The notes beneath the pieces are model-generated. The model was not told where the DNA came from and ran no database searches. It was given only the letters and a program-made list of their open reading frames with translations. Both the position numbers and the translations under genes were made by a program. Below are positions 10,101-21,675 of a stretch of 64,000 bases of DNA, piece by piece. Position 1 is the first letter of the stretch. Each line of letters starts with the position of its first letter. The DNA is from Chrysogorgia sp. JL179-B06 (lineage: Eukaryota > Cnidaria > Anthozoa > Scleralcyonacea > Chrysogorgiidae), in the NCBI GenBank assembly GCA_035772405.1, contig JAYKKM010000221.1:408501-472500 (forward strand). Reading direction: 5' to 3'.

Positions 10101-12438
10101 CTGAACGTATTGTATTTTCCGTATAATGAAGCAGTCTTCCAATAACAACGTTCGGATTTAATTAGTGTGGTCCTTCGTCGTCACGTGCGCATATAATTTC
10201 CTCTCTTTAACCAATAACATAACACTTTCTCCAATACACCAACATGCCCACTGCGTCATCTTGAAAGACAATGGAACTTCCAAACCATCCCCCTCTACCA
10301 ACTATGGACTGTTCGAACCATATCCTGTTCGTTGCACAATGAGTATACAGTAAATGTTACTCAGGATGCGTTTACACTAGCGCAAAAGTAACCGGATTCA
10401 TATTGTTTTACATCCTCATGGGAATCAAAAACAATACGAATCCGATTACTTTTTCTCTAGTGTAAACGCAGTCTCTAAGGCCCAGGTCAAACGTCAAACT
10501 TTTCATGAGTCGAACTCAATGCAAGTGAACTTAAACAAAAGAGTTTCCTAATTTACATCGAGTTCGACTCATGAAAAGTTTGACGTTTTAATAGTAATTG
10601 TCGTCGAACATGCACGTCCACTCACTGAGCTACCCTATTCTTAACATAAACTTATTTACCATTATAAACTTATTTGTTTGTTGTAAAATAACCAGTAATA
10701 TTTTATTCTGCTTTAGCTTCATTTAGCGACAAGAAAGAGATTTCACAACAAATGATACAGAATCTTTTTAATCAGAAATTCAGTGAGTTTTTTTAAACAT
10801 TTTAGTACTTTGAAAATATAGAATAGAATCTCCCGGAAGAGATTTTTTATTGTGGGGAAGGCAAGAATATATTATATATAGACAACTGGAATTCGACGCA
10901 ATTTGTGCCCTTCGCTATTGCTTCACCTTGCATAATAAGATCTGGTGTGACACCGTATGACAAATACGGGCGCAGGTTCAACTCCCGTGGGATTGAATTT
11001 GTATGTAATATATCGGTCGCGCTAAACATAGTAAGTAGAGGGGGATGGTTTGGAAGCTCCATTGTCTTTCAAGATGACGCAATGATCATGTTATTGTTTT
11101 GGAGAAAGCGTTTGTTATTGGTTGGAGAAAGGAAATTCTATGGACACGTGACGACGAAGGACTCACAACACGTGACAATGAAGGACTACACTAATTAAAT
11201 CTGAACGTTGTTATTGGATGATTGCTTCATTATACAGAAAATACAATACATTCAGTGACCGTGAAAGTGAACAATAACATAGCACAATGATTTTTGCGGA
11301 CCTTCCAAACCATCCCCTCTACTAACTATGTGCTAAACAAACGACATGTAATATACCTCCATAGCTAAAATAAGATTTAAACAAATTACTTTAACAAAAA
11401 CCCTTGAATTTCATTTACTTGTTTAGGTGCATTGTTTGGTAAACCATCAAGTCTACCGTATTCGAAAGTGAAAGAGTTGGGAATACACTTTGTTGGTTTA
11501 CCTTCAGATGTCGCGAATGCATTCGATTATTTTCCAAAAAAACCTAGTTTCTATGGCCAATTACAAAGACTGAAGCTATGGGAATGCAAGGATAAGTTCT
11601 CTTTTGCATTTAAGTCGCCATGTTTGGAGACACCGAATGGAGAATCTACCCCGTCAACAACATTTGCACCGTCTAACTTCTCGCCGTCTTTGAACTCTTC
11701 AAATCAGTTATCCAACACAATCCCAACAACCCGTAATCCCGCAGCACCTGTCGACAACCCAACGACTTTATCCCAGTCTATCTCTTCAACACTTGTGTCA
11801 GTAACCTCGTCGATTGTTTCCCCAATAATCACCAATAATGTTTCAACGCCAGTTAGCGTTTCAACTGCCTCAACCTTGACAATACCAAGCACAACGACAC
11901 AACCCATGCCAGTACAACGACACAACCCAGGACACCGTCTACGTCCTTGCTGCCTCAAGTCTTACCGACAACAATGCAACCAATACAATTAACCTTGAAC
12001 AAAACTACGCCAATACCAACATCAACACCGAGTACTTGCAACACTGCCACTCGAAATATAGCGACTTCAAACGGTATTGTATTCTATCTAAAAGAAGGTT
12101 TGACTTATAGCTCTTAATTATACAATTGCCCCTGGATTTTGGGTTTCCGAGTTGCCGACTAAATTTACCTTATCACAAGATTTGTCTTCAATATAGGTAC
12201 TGCATTTGGATTGATGGACGATAACAAGTGCATTCGAGCGACTGGGAAACTAGTGGCACGTACCGTTCTGCATGGTCGAGCAGTTCCTTCTGATTGTCTA
12301 GTGGTTGAAGTGGATACCCTTATTAATGAATGTGATATGAGACCGCTTGTGCCAGCAGCATTCGAGGAAGATGAGCCTATCCAAATTGGAGCGTTTTATG
12401 CATGGCCAATTTTAAAGCTTTCTCCGATTTCGAATTAG
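6948..12438 (+). CDS. Multi-exon gene with an HMG-box-like start, 3' five exons
   Basis: Five exons join in compatible phase: 6948-7126, 7910-8060, 10717-10782, 11427-12073 and 12197-12438, ending in TAG. All introns are GT-AG (donors GTGATT, GTAAGT, GTGAGT, GTATTG). Together they give about 420 codons once a 23-bp duplication in exon 4 is discounted. The first exon resembles the second half of an HMG box, a DNA-bending domain. The middle is Ser/Thr/Pro-rich and probably disordered. The C-terminus is a compact conserved-looking module ending AFYAWPILKL, vaguely like the WP-containing tails of some plant-type transposase proteins. The 5' end is missing. The role is unknown; a nuclear DNA-binding protein or a domesticated transposon gene would fit. 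As assembled the frame is broken in exon 4, so this copy may be a pseudogene or contain an assembly error. Confidence 0.6.
7910..8060 (+). CDS. Exon of the HMG-box-like gene
   Basis: Acceptor CAATTAG, then VSELDSVEGVECLVICLEND and on to NFLSTNPHFINDFARFCKN, ending before a strong GTAAGT donor at phase 1. The intron before it (7127-7909) is AT-rich with no visible insertions. Confidence 0.6.
9545..9716 (-). mobile_element. tRNA-derived SINE with a V-domain-like body
   Basis: On the minus strand a tRNA-like head starts GGGCTTCGGTGGTCTACTGG and has a B-box match GAGTTCGAATCC. It is followed by a body with GTTTTCTCCGGGTTCTCCGG and TTCCTCCTACAG, which resembles the conserved central domain shared by V-type SINEs. 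The tail end is indistinct in AT-rich DNA. Confidence 0.6.
9751..9935. mobile_element. MITE with TTAA flanks
   Basis: About 34-bp inverted ends (AGGCGCTGTTACACTGTGCA on the left, mirrored on the right) enclose about 110 bp that itself contains inverted CTAGAGGCAT/ATGCCTCTAG arms. TTAA lies at both borders (9751-9754, 9932-9935), as in piggyBac-type or Kolobok-type insertions. Non-autonomous. Confidence 0.75.
10027..10306. mobile_element. hAT-like MITE, copy 1
   Basis: A 280-bp element with inverted ends ATAGTTAGTAGAGGGGATGG and CCATCCCCCTCTACCAACTA. It is flanked by the identical 8-bp direct repeat GACTGTTC (10019-10026 and 10307-10314), the target-duplication length of the hAT superfamily. 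It has no coding capacity. A related element lies inverted at 11028-11330. Confidence 0.8.
10366..10471. mobile_element. Small foldback element (about 105 bp)
   Basis: Inverted ends TGCGTTTACACTAG and CTAGTGTAAACGCA, with further pairing inside (CCGGATTC / GAATCCGATTA). No clear target duplication. Confidence 0.65.
10489..10588. mobile_element. Small foldback element (100 bp)
   Basis: A 29-bp perfect inverted repeat (AAACGTCAAACTTTTCATGA continuing GTCGAACTC, and its complement) around a 42-bp loop. It lies only 17 bp after the previous foldback. Confidence 0.7.
10717..10782 (+). CDS. Short 66-nt exon of the HMG-box-like gene
   Basis: Acceptor CTGCTTTAG and donor GTGAGT. It encodes ASFSDKKEISQQMIQNLFNQ then KF. 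The entry needs two bases and leaves one, exactly matching the phases of both neighbours, which supports a real microexon-sized unit. Confidence 0.5.
11028..11330. mobile_element. hAT-like MITE, copy 2
   Basis: A 303-bp relative of the 10027 element in the opposite orientation, with inverted ends ATAGTAAGTAGAGGGGGATG and CCATCCCCTCTACTAACTAT. The flanks CGCTAAAC and TGCTAAAC match at 7 of 8 positions, an aged 8-bp target duplication. It sits in the intron before the large exon. A fragment of the same family (TTCATTATACAGAAAATACA) is at about 17283-17365. Confidence 0.75.
11427..12073 (+). CDS. Large exon with a frame-breaking 23-bp duplication
   Basis: Begins after acceptor TTGTTTAG with SALFGKPSSLPYSKVKELGI, then a Ser/Thr/Pro-rich tract. 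At 11891-11928 the 15-mer ACAACGACACAACCC occurs twice, 23 bp apart. Downstream, the frame that matches the final exon's phase is shifted. Removing 23 bp restores a continuous Thr/Pro-rich reading to donor GTATTG at 12074. Without removal the frame stops at 11992. Confidence 0.6.
12197..12438 (+). CDS. Terminal exon, conserved-looking C-terminal module
   Basis: Acceptor TTCAATATAG, phase 1 entry, 79 residues then TAG. It contains DDNKCIRATGKLVARTVLHG, then VPSDCLVVEVDTL and AFYAWPILKLSPISN. Composition changes sharply from the Thr/Pro-rich preceding exon to a globular sequence. Confidence 0.6.
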
Positions 12439-12576
12439 CTTTGCTTCAATCTCGACATATAGTATTTATTAGATATAAAACTCTGTAAAATCTTTTAACG
12501 TGAACGAAATATGCCGATCCTAAAGCATTGTTTCTATTTAGTTGCAACGGTGTCTTAATAAAACGACCGTGCAAGT

Positions 12577-12918
12577 TAAAGCCTAGTTTACACTTGTCGT
12601 AAGAATCGTAACGCAGCGACATACGCAAGCGAAGTAAGCGCTTAATGGTAGATGAACTTCTTTGAATTTAGGAAGAACAAAGACTTCAATTGACCATGAA
12701 GTGCTTAAGCCTGGTTTCCATATGGTCGCTACGCTGTCTTTGCGGTCGCGGAAGTGAAGCAGTGAAGCGTGTTTCTTTTGTCATAACAAAAGAAACACGC
12801 TTCACTGCTTCACTTCTGCAACCGTAAAGACAGCGCAGCAACCATATGGAAACCAGGCTTTAGCGCGCTTGCGTATGTCGCTGCGTTACGATTCTTACGA
12901 CAAGTGTAAACGGCTTAA
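12577..12918. mobile_element. Outer MITE of a nested pair
   Basis: Outer inverted ends TTAAAGCCTAGTTTACACTT and the mirrored GTGTAAACGGCTTAA pair for about 55 bp, through CGTAACGCAGCGACATACGC. The element is interrupted by a second foldback at 12708-12860. Confidence 0.75.
12708..12860. mobile_element. Inner MITE inserted in the outer MITE
   Basis: Long inverted arms AGCCTGGTTTCCATATGGTC and GACCATATGGAAACCAGGCT-like, running through GAAGCGTGTTTCTTTTG to a very short centre (TCATAA). The structure would extrude as a hairpin of about 70 bp. Arms are nearly identical, so the insertion is relatively young. Confidence 0.75.
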
Positions 12919-13385
12919 GCGTTGCAACGTATTTCTTTTGTTATAAAGAAACACGTCACTGCGCTTTGTTTCCGCGCCTGTTAAGACAGCGTCGCGACCA
13001 AATAGAAATCAGGCTTAATCAGTTTACTATGTATATTTAAAAACTACCGTCATGTCTTCCCAATTTGTTTTTCTAAATTGGTTGGAAGTAAGGAAGATAC
13101 TTTCATGATTTCGAATGCTTGTGCTTTAATAGGTTTCACGACTGTGCAGGCTGGCCCATTTTGTAAGTAGGGCAAACACAATTAATCTTAATTAAAAAAT
13201 ATGTGACTTTGTCTTGATCCCAAAAGCATAAGTAACCGTTATGTCCCTAACATTTTATCATTGTGTTTGCCCTGCTAGCAAAATGGCGACCACTACCGTG
13301 AAACCTTCTATTAAAACTGCGCATAACCAAATCTAATTTTGGTTCAAGCAAATAAAAATTATAGCCATTAAAAACTTGATAGTAA

Positions 13386-14572
<1,187 letters not shown>

Positions 14573-14589
14573 CCAGTAGCAAAAAGTCA

Positions 14590-15075
14590 TTTTCTTATTA
14601 AGAAAATTTTTCTTATTTCTAGAATTATTTGTCTTGAAACAAGAAAATTATTTTCTTAATAAGAAAATATTTCTTAAAATAAGAAATATTTTGTATTGCA
14701 AGAAATAAGATTTTACAATTTCTTAAAATAAGAAAATATTATATTGAAGTAAGAAAATGATTTTCTTGAAAAGAAAAACATTTCTTAAAGTAAGAAATAT
14801 TTTCTTTTTTCTGAAACTCAGAAAATATTTTCTTGAAGAAAATGTTCCTCAATAAGAATAAGAATAAGAATAAACCTGCAAGAATCGATTTTACTAAAAA
14901 CAAGAACATATTTTCTTAAAACAAGAAAATATTTTCTTACCAAGAATAAACCAAGAATCAATTTTAATAAAACAAGAAAATATTTTTTCACCAAGAACAA
15001 TTTTACTTAAAACAAGAAATATTAGCAATGAATTTCTTATCAAGATGACACGAATACAATCAATTTTACTAGTAA
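14590..15075. repeat. Degenerate AAGAAAATATTTTCTT array, left
   Basis: Dozens of copies of AAGAAA and TTTCTT alternate, forming serial short palindromes such as TTTCTTAAGAAA-like units. The matching right array lies at 19377-19860. Confidence 0.85.
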
Positions 15076-18000
15076 CAAGAAAATATTTCTTGGATTCAAT
15101 TTAAATATAATCATTACCGGTATATACACTCAAATGAAACAAGCCGTTTTAGTTGACCCGAACGAGGATTTATTTATTGTAGACTGTTAACAATGTCTTG
15201 AATATAACGTTTTGAGTGTATAGTAGCCATTTATAGAGTGAATAAAACGTCGCGCGAGCGCGACGCGGAGTCGTCTTGGTGTCATTCGAGTAGCTTTATA
15301 AACCGGCAAGATATACTGGCTCGCTTAACTTGACATTTTGCTGATATTATATATAATTTCAACTTAGTTGTGTGAGCAATGTTATTCCGAGTTAACCTCC
15401 AACTCCAATTGGCGGGGATTGCGGGCAAGTATAGGGATTTGTGGGATTTGTGGGGTTTATGGATATTTCCCAGAAGTCCTAGTGAGTTTGCGCCATATTT
15501 GAATATCTCGTGGTCGCGAAAAGTTGAAACACTTTACTGGTTTGTGTCTTGGATTCTGTGTTTGGTAAACCGCTTTGTGTTACCAATTCTAAAGAAGTGG
15601 CTGATCATCAATTATTCGTCTGTGTTACAAAATCCTGGCTGCAGGGGTTAATACGGCAATGACGCGATTTAAGCTTTCAGTAAAGTTCGAAGACGAAGGT
15701 AGTTGACTCTGATCAACTAATTAATATATTATATAGTTCCTAAATGCATCTGAATGTTTGATGCAAATCAAATAGTTGTCCTGAAGTTATCTTATCAAAA
15801 ACTTTGTCTTAGAGGATTCCATTCCACTGTATGGGAAGAGTTATTTTTCAATTGAAATGTGGATAATCATGTGTCTATAAATCAAAATATTAATTTGAAT
15901 GGAGAAAGCCCATCCTTAATAGGCTTCATCTGGTCTCAGGAAACAAAATGGCATGTTATACAAACATTTATCAGGAATAACCGTTTGCATAACCTTTTAT
16001 TTGTTTATGATACTGATTAAGTATGAATACAAATAACAATAAACAAAAGGAATTTCTAAGGATTTAAATCCTTGCTGAAAAGCACAAATTCAGAGTAGGG
16101 GTTTGGTTTTAGAAGTGTTGTTATCATAATTTTTATGTGTACAGTTAATTTAACTTCCAAACATTTGGCACCGCATTACTCAAAATATTTCTTCATGTGA
16201 TATTGCATACCGGTTGTCAACAAGTTATATATTCTTGATTTTTCATCGAATTAAAATACATGTGGCAAACAAGTGCCAAGTGAATCAGCTCAGATGATAC
16301 ATGGGCAATTGTTAAGCGCAAATCCTCAGAAAGTGTCCCAGACAGGGCTTGAACCTGTAACCTTCTGATTGCCTGTGACATGCTCTAATATCAAGACTCT
16401 TATGGAGAGTGAAGGTCACAATCAATGATGTACTGGTTTGATCAAGCTATATTCACTGCATATTCAATATTCACTATAAACCAGTAATACTTGGGAAACT
16501 GTCTGGGATTCATTTTCTGAGGATTTGAGCTTGACGATCATCCTGTATATATTTGCATAACAAGACCGTTTAATGAGACTTATAATAAAGTAACATTACA
16601 CGTATACATGTAGGTTAGATAATGGTCACAAGTGTTCTATGGGATATAAAGTCACGGCAATTACAGTAGTTAGAAGGCCCAGAGTGGACTTCTATCTAAT
16701 TCGAGGGACTCTGTATCCCATAGAGCACAAGGAACCATTATCTAACAGTCTTAGAGAATGGTTGAAACCACAAAGTAATTTCAACTTTTACTATAATTTT
16801 TTTTTGTCTCACACATTTTCCTGAAACATTGACTTATTTAATTCATTAGTGAACTCTATATAGAGTCCACTGTGCTATGACTAAAGAAAACAAAATATAT
16901 TTTTGTGGAATATATATATAGAGTTATATATATTTATACTATATAGAGTTCACTATTAACCTGTCTAATCTTGATGAATTAAAGCACTATGGAGTATAGA
17001 GCAGTGAAATACTCGATATGGATTGGTTGAGTTGTTGCAACCATTATCTAATGTTAATTCATTAAAGTAAATGGTTTGAACCTAGGAGTATCATTATATG
17101 TGTGAAGTTGATCGTCCACACCATAGTCAATAGAGGTATTAGTCTGGAAACCCGGCGAACTTCAAAGCGGCTAAAAAAGCTGCAATTTATGTTGAGGATG
17201 CCCTGGAAGTGCACAAGTCTTTTGTTTTACGTTCATTAATATTTCTACAGCAAGGTTGAGTGACTAAACCCAAACGCCGCAATTGGATGCTTGCTTCATT
17301 ATACAGAAAATACAAAGTGTTCAGCAAGTGTGAAAGTGCACACATTTGCATAAACGTGAACAAAAACTTGCAATTTTACCAGCTGGACAAATTTATTTAG
17401 CTTATTTTGGTAAGTTTGATTTTATTTTATTTACTAATAATTTTTTTATTATGCTTGTGAAAGAGCATATACATACAGTACCTTCAAAAATCTATATGAT
17501 TTTTCAATAATTTGAAAATTTTTTCTCCTTACCAACAAAAACTGGGTGTTCAGTGGATGCACAGTACACGGTACACCCACTTCACCAACTCCTTGACGGG
17601 GGTACCTGTTTATGTTTTAAGTTTGTCAAAGACTGTGTACACTCTGACAAACTTAAAACATTAACATGTACCAGTACTCCATCCTAGACTCAATAGCTCA
17701 ATGGTTAGAGCATCTCACCAACAAAATTACAGTATTATCATGATTTAGTAGTTATAATTCTTGATAATGTAGTAATGACATTAAGTTGGTGACTTGAAAA
17801 GTGTGGTGACTGGTAGTATTAAATAAATTGGGAGAATGTAATGCCTGTATTATATAAATATTTCATAATTTATATATATGTTCTGTAATATCATAATATT
17901 TTAGTTGTTATAATTATGGGTAATAACATTTGTTATTTTATATTGTAATAACATGTTGCGAGGTATCTCATTTGCATCTTTCAAAAACCATGATATTTTT

Positions 18001-19376
18001 AGCTTAAGATGATATATTGACAATAAGCGAGCATGCTATTCGTCATCATTTTGAGAGTATTTCTAGTAAGCAAAATGCAAAATTGGGAGTACGATTTTTA
18101 TCTTACTGTTCCTTCAAAGAAAGTGTGTTTAAAAAATGGACACATTTTAAGTAGTACTGGATAAGTTGTTTTGTGAGGTTTTGTTGTCTGAATAGATTGA
18201 TATAATATAACAAAACATTTAATGTCTGCATGTTTGGAAAAGTAGTTAGATCTGTTTTCCATCCAGTATGATATTAAAATATAATTAGAAAATCTTTTGT
18301 TTCTATTTACTAAACTAGTGGATTATGGGGATCCAGATACATGGAGTACAAAACAAGTGGGAAAGTACTAGTGCTGGTATTTGATAAATATTTTGTATAT
18401 GTAATTGTGGAAAAAAGGATCTTATTCAAAACTGATGATAGAAATATGAAGGAAGCTGTGGGGTTTTTGGCATTTTTTACCTGTTGGATTTTGACTACTG
18501 CATGCAAAGCATAGATAGGGATGAGTATCCTGCACTATTTTGTTTTCAACGATATACAATATGCCACAAGACATTGCTGCCCCTTTTATTTGGATGCTCA
18601 AAGCATATAAACATTATAAAAGTGACATTTAGCCTATGTGACAAACAACGTAGTAGTTCTCAACCTTTATTATACTAAAAGTAAGCATGTCTTTCAAGCA
18701 AACTCAATAGTACAATAAAAGTGTGCAATAAGAATGGTAATACAGTAGGTGTGTTATGGTACTTCAAGAAAATACTGGTTTTAATGACAAGTGAACATTG
18801 AATTTGCAAATCAAAATATAAAAAGATTGTTATATACAGAATATGAGTTCTAATGTTTTGAGTGAAGGACCTTCATCACAGAAAACATCTTTCTGACAAA
18901 GGGCATTTGCTTGAAACATACCAGCTTGTATACCATATAAGCAAACTCAATGTTGTCATTAAAAATTAACATCCTGAAATAAAAACCAATATTTTCCTGA
19001 AGTACCACAATATACCTATGACCATTATTATGAATGTATTTAATTGTTAAATACTAGAGCATATATAGTCACTAATATGAGAGCATCATCTTCATTTAGT
19101 GAAATACTAAATGAATGCTGACTAAGTTTTTTAATTAAATGTGGGGAACCATATAATAGTTTGGATATAATGATGAAGAGCAGAACTGTTATTATGTTAA
19201 ATGCTTTTTATTACAATAGGGATTTTCACTATAAGCATCATTTAATATATACTCTTTTTATAAGTGGCTACCAATTTAATATTTTTATATGCATCTCACT
19301 AAGCCTTTTCTGCCTCGTTCCTATATATGTTATGTGTGTATATGTGTATATTATATACCATGATTCTTCCAAGAAA
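15076..19376. other. Interior of the TTTCTT-bounded element: no recognised gene
   Basis: AT-rich. It holds a minus-strand tRNA-like relic near 16336-16410 (AACCTGTAACCTTCTGATTG), a plus-strand fragment near 17692 (CTCAATGGTTAGAGCATCTC), an hAT-like MITE fragment at 17283-17365, and an inverted repeat at 17595-17672 with arms GTTTTAAGTTTGTCA / TGACAAACTTAAAAC. GC-rich GTCGCGCGAGCGCGAC lies at about 15250. Confidence 0.55.
15379..15651 (+). CDS. Small open frame, hypothetical, low support
   Basis: Ninety codons from ATG to TAA. The C-terminal half is hydrophobic with Trp (FVSWILCLVNRFVLPILKKW), which could be one membrane segment. It lies between the two TTTCTT arrays. The codon pattern is unremarkable, and no homology or splice evidence is apparent. 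It could be chance. Confidence 0.15.
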   Translation: MLFRVNLQLQLAGIAGKYRDLWDLWGLWIFPRSPSEFAPYLNISWSRKVETLYWFVSWILCLVNRFVLPILKKWLIINYSSVLQNPGCRG

Positions 19377-19860
19377 AAATAACATATCTTAAGAAATATT
19401 TTCTTGAAATAAGAAATATTTTCTCAAAATAAGAAAATCCTAACGCAATAATTCTTATTTTAAGATTATTCTTTTCTTAATTTAAGAAAATTATTTTCTT
19501 AATTTAAGAAAATTATTTTCTTAATTTAAGAAATATTTTCTTAATTTAAGAAATATTTTCTTAAGAAATATTTTCTTAAGAAAATTTTCTTACCATTCTT
19601 CCAAGAAAAAATTTCTTATTTCAAGAAATATTTTCTTGAAATAAGAAATTTTTTTCTCAAAATAAGAAATTTTTTTCTCAAAATAAGAAAATCCTAACCC
19701 AATAATTCTTATTTTAAGATTATTATTTTCTTAATTTAAGAAATAGTTTCTTAAGAAAATTTTCTTAAGAAAAATTTCTTACGATTCTCCCAAGAAAAAA
19801 TTTCTTATTTCAAGAAATATTTTCTTGAAATAAGATTTTTTTTCTTAAAATAAGAAAACC
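19377..19860. repeat. Degenerate AAGAAAATATTTTCTT array, right
   Basis: Counterpart of the left array. It contains an internal direct duplication of about 225 bp: the block with ATCCTAACGCAATAATTCTT at 19436 recurs with ATCCTAACCCAATAATTCTT at 19690. Confidence 0.85.
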
Positions 19861-19872
19861 ATTTTTTGCTGT

Positions 19873-20639
19873 GTATATCTATAAATACATATATAGGCCA
19901 GTTGCACGATGTTGCGCGCGCATTGAAAGCATTGAATACTAAACGAAATTTAACTATTTTTAAAGAGAGAAATAATTCCTGATGCTAATATCTTCAGAAA
20001 TTATCGAATTTCTTTCATTTCCAAATTTGTTGTGGATACATGTAGTCCGCAAAATTATGCCTGTGGACCGCCAAAACGATGCGTGCGCCGTGCGCATTAT
20101 CGTGCAACTCGCGTATATCGCTCTTTTGTGGTAGATTTTTCTGCCCAATTTGTTTTATACTACAGCAAAATTTGGGGAAATTTTGCATTCATCTTTGTAC
20201 ATCACATGACAGAGAGCTTTGGGTTATCGCCAAAACATGACCCTATTTTACTTCGGCGCGTTCTAATGTCTCAATTTAGCTGAAAATTTGATATTATACT
20301 CAAGTCATCGATTTAAAATAATATACGAAAAATCATATGAAAATAATATATAGAAGTGTCCGAATTCCGACAGTATATTCCGACAGAATACTGTATACAG
20401 ACTGATCCTATGTAAGAGGCTGGAAACTAGTCCACTGTTTGTAATTAGTGCGGCAAATTGCAAAAAAATGCGTGACTTATCTGAAGCAATCAGAAGAAAT
20501 TTGTAATAATTCTGTAAAATTTTTCATACACTGCACGATGTCCAAAACAACGCCTAATAATATCAATTAGTGCATAGTACTTTAATTACAAGCAAAGCAG
20601 TGCCATGCCTACCATGGCGATCAAGGGTGAGGTTATGTA
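19873..20639. other. Non-coding spacer
   Basis: No supported gene or repeat. Short local GC features such as GTTGCGCGCGCATTG near 19912 stand out from the AT-rich background. Confidence 0.4.
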
Positions 20640-20679
20640 ACCGGGTTGGAAATATCCCCAAATTCACATACACATAGTT

Positions 20680-20684
<5 letters not shown>
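20640..20684 (+). repeat. 193-bp satellite fragment left of a LINE insertion
   Basis: CCCCAAATTCACATACACAT followed by AGTTTTAAT matches the satellite to the right of the LINE. Satellite sequence therefore lies on both sides of the LINE. Confidence 0.7.
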
Positions 20685-20711
<27 letters not shown>

Positions 20712-20845
20712 CGTATTAGGAGCATTATACAATAGTCTCAATGCTCTTACAACAATATATTCTTAAATATACTGATAACACTTATTACAGTTTCATTATA
20801 AGATAAAGCCTACTACATATATTACCACTATAAACAAATAAACTA

Positions 20846-21163
20846 TTAATTTTGAAAAAGAAAAGTCTTAACTGCTGACTTAAAATCACCCAACATATAA
20901 AAGCTTCTAATTTCCTGTGGTAATGAATTCCACAGTTTTGGTGCCGAAACCGAGAACGCTCTGTCTCCATGAGTCACCGTTTCGGATTTTGGCTCAATTA
21001 GCAGATTACTGTCTGATGATCTCAAAGCACGAGTAGGTTTATATTTATTTAGCAAATCAGTAATATAAACAGGCGCCTGGCCATGCAAAGCCTTGAAAGT
21101 AATTATTAGTATCTTAAATACAATCCTTGATCTCACCGGCAACCAGTGAAGATTACGAAGCAC
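20846..21163 (-). pseudogene. LINE reverse transcriptase, C-terminal part
   Basis: The 105 codons start in sequence equivalent to LRNLHWLPVR and end AVKTFLFQN, a conserved tail of CR1/L2/RTE-type ORF2 proteins after the polymerase domain. It contains KALHGQAPVYITDLL and RAFSVSAPKLWNSLP. It is detached from the upstream polymerase fragment by frame breaks between 21164 and 21435 and therefore cannot make an active enzyme. Confidence 0.75.
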
Positions 21164-21435
21164 AGGGGAGATATGCTCCGATTTTTTAACCCCTGTTACA
21201 AGTCTTGCAGCTGTATTTTAAATTCGCTGTAACATCTGGTAAGCCATATAGGATGCTATTACAGCTGTCAAGTTTTGATGTTATGAATGCATGCACCAAC
21301 TTCTCACAGTCCTTTTTACTCAAATATTTCCTGATCTTGCCGATATTTCTGATAGAAAAAGTGGCCGATATACAAATGATTTAATTTTAGATGTCTATTT
21401 ATAGCAACACCGAGATCACGTGCAACCGGAGCCGG

Positions 21436-21675
21436 TTAGATTTTCACATCATTGACACATATTTCTGGCATTGGTTCACAATGCATAAAACGTGATGATA
21501 GATGGACAATCTCGGTTTTACGCGGATTGCATATAAGACCATTCATAGTACACCAGTTGGTGATGTCCTTAATACATAACTCAAGTTTAGCTAGAGCAGC
21601 AGGTCGATCACATGGAGATATTATAGGCATATACAGCTGTGCGTCATCAGCGTACATTAAGCAATCAAGGCCAAT
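21436..21675 (-). pseudogene. LINE reverse transcriptase, YADD-containing fragment
   Basis: It encodes LIGLDCLMYADDAQLYMPII and then an amphipathic segment with CIKDITNWCTMNGLICNPRK, the thumb-side region following the catalytic aspartates. The element's own sequence ends near 21675; the frame beyond runs into satellite DNA, showing 5' truncation. Confidence 0.75.

Larger units (their letters stand above)
8061..10716. other. Long intron with a GC-rich patch and four inserted elements
   Basis: The 2.66-kb intron has a GC-rich segment at about 8140-8720 unlike its surroundings, with GGAGGGAT near 8162 and ATCCCTCC near 8232 facing each other; its origin is unclear. Farther on it carries a SINE, a TTAA-flanked MITE, an hAT-like MITE and two small foldbacks, listed separately. 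Confidence 0.6.
12439..13387. other. Downstream of the gene: nested MITEs and AT-rich sequence
   Basis: Holds the nested foldback described separately. Just after it, at 12919-13017, is a degraded half-element similar to the inner MITE (GTTTCCGCGCCTGTTAAGAC and TCAGGCTTA). The rest is AT-rich with no recognised gene. Confidence 0.6.
14573..19872. mobile_element. Candidate 5.3-kb element bounded by TTTCTT/AAGAAA arrays
   Basis: The left end CCCAGTAGCAAAAAGTCATT is followed by TTCTTATTAAGAAA. The right end read on the minus strand is CACAGCAAAAAATGG followed by TTTTCTTATTTTAAG. These are imperfect inverted termini of about 30 bp. Inside each lies about 500 bp of the same degenerate motif (14590-15075 and 19377-19860). 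This layout, terminal CA plus long subterminal repeats, recalls CACTA/EnSpm elements. No target duplication and no transposase are recognised between the arrays, so the call rests on architecture. Confidence 0.5.
20685..21675 (-). mobile_element. 5'-truncated CR1/L2-type LINE inserted in the satellite
   Basis: Minus-strand fragments of a non-LTR reverse transcriptase. YADDAQLY (the catalytic YxDD motif) and NPRKTEIVHL are encoded around 21650-21480. The typical C-terminal segment is encoded at 21163-20846: LHWLPVRSRIVFKILIITFK, then FSVSAPKLWNSLP. Frame breaks separate the pieces. The 3' end is an (ATT)n tail read on the minus strand (20685-20710), as in CR1/L2 elements. The flanks are the two halves of one satellite unit split at TTTTAATCAACC, so the insertion postdates the satellite. 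Confidence 0.8.

Noticed and set aside
10905..10990. Possible tRNA-derived SINE with GGTTCAACTCC
   Set aside because: Only a B-box-like match is visible; no A box or acceptor pairing could be found.
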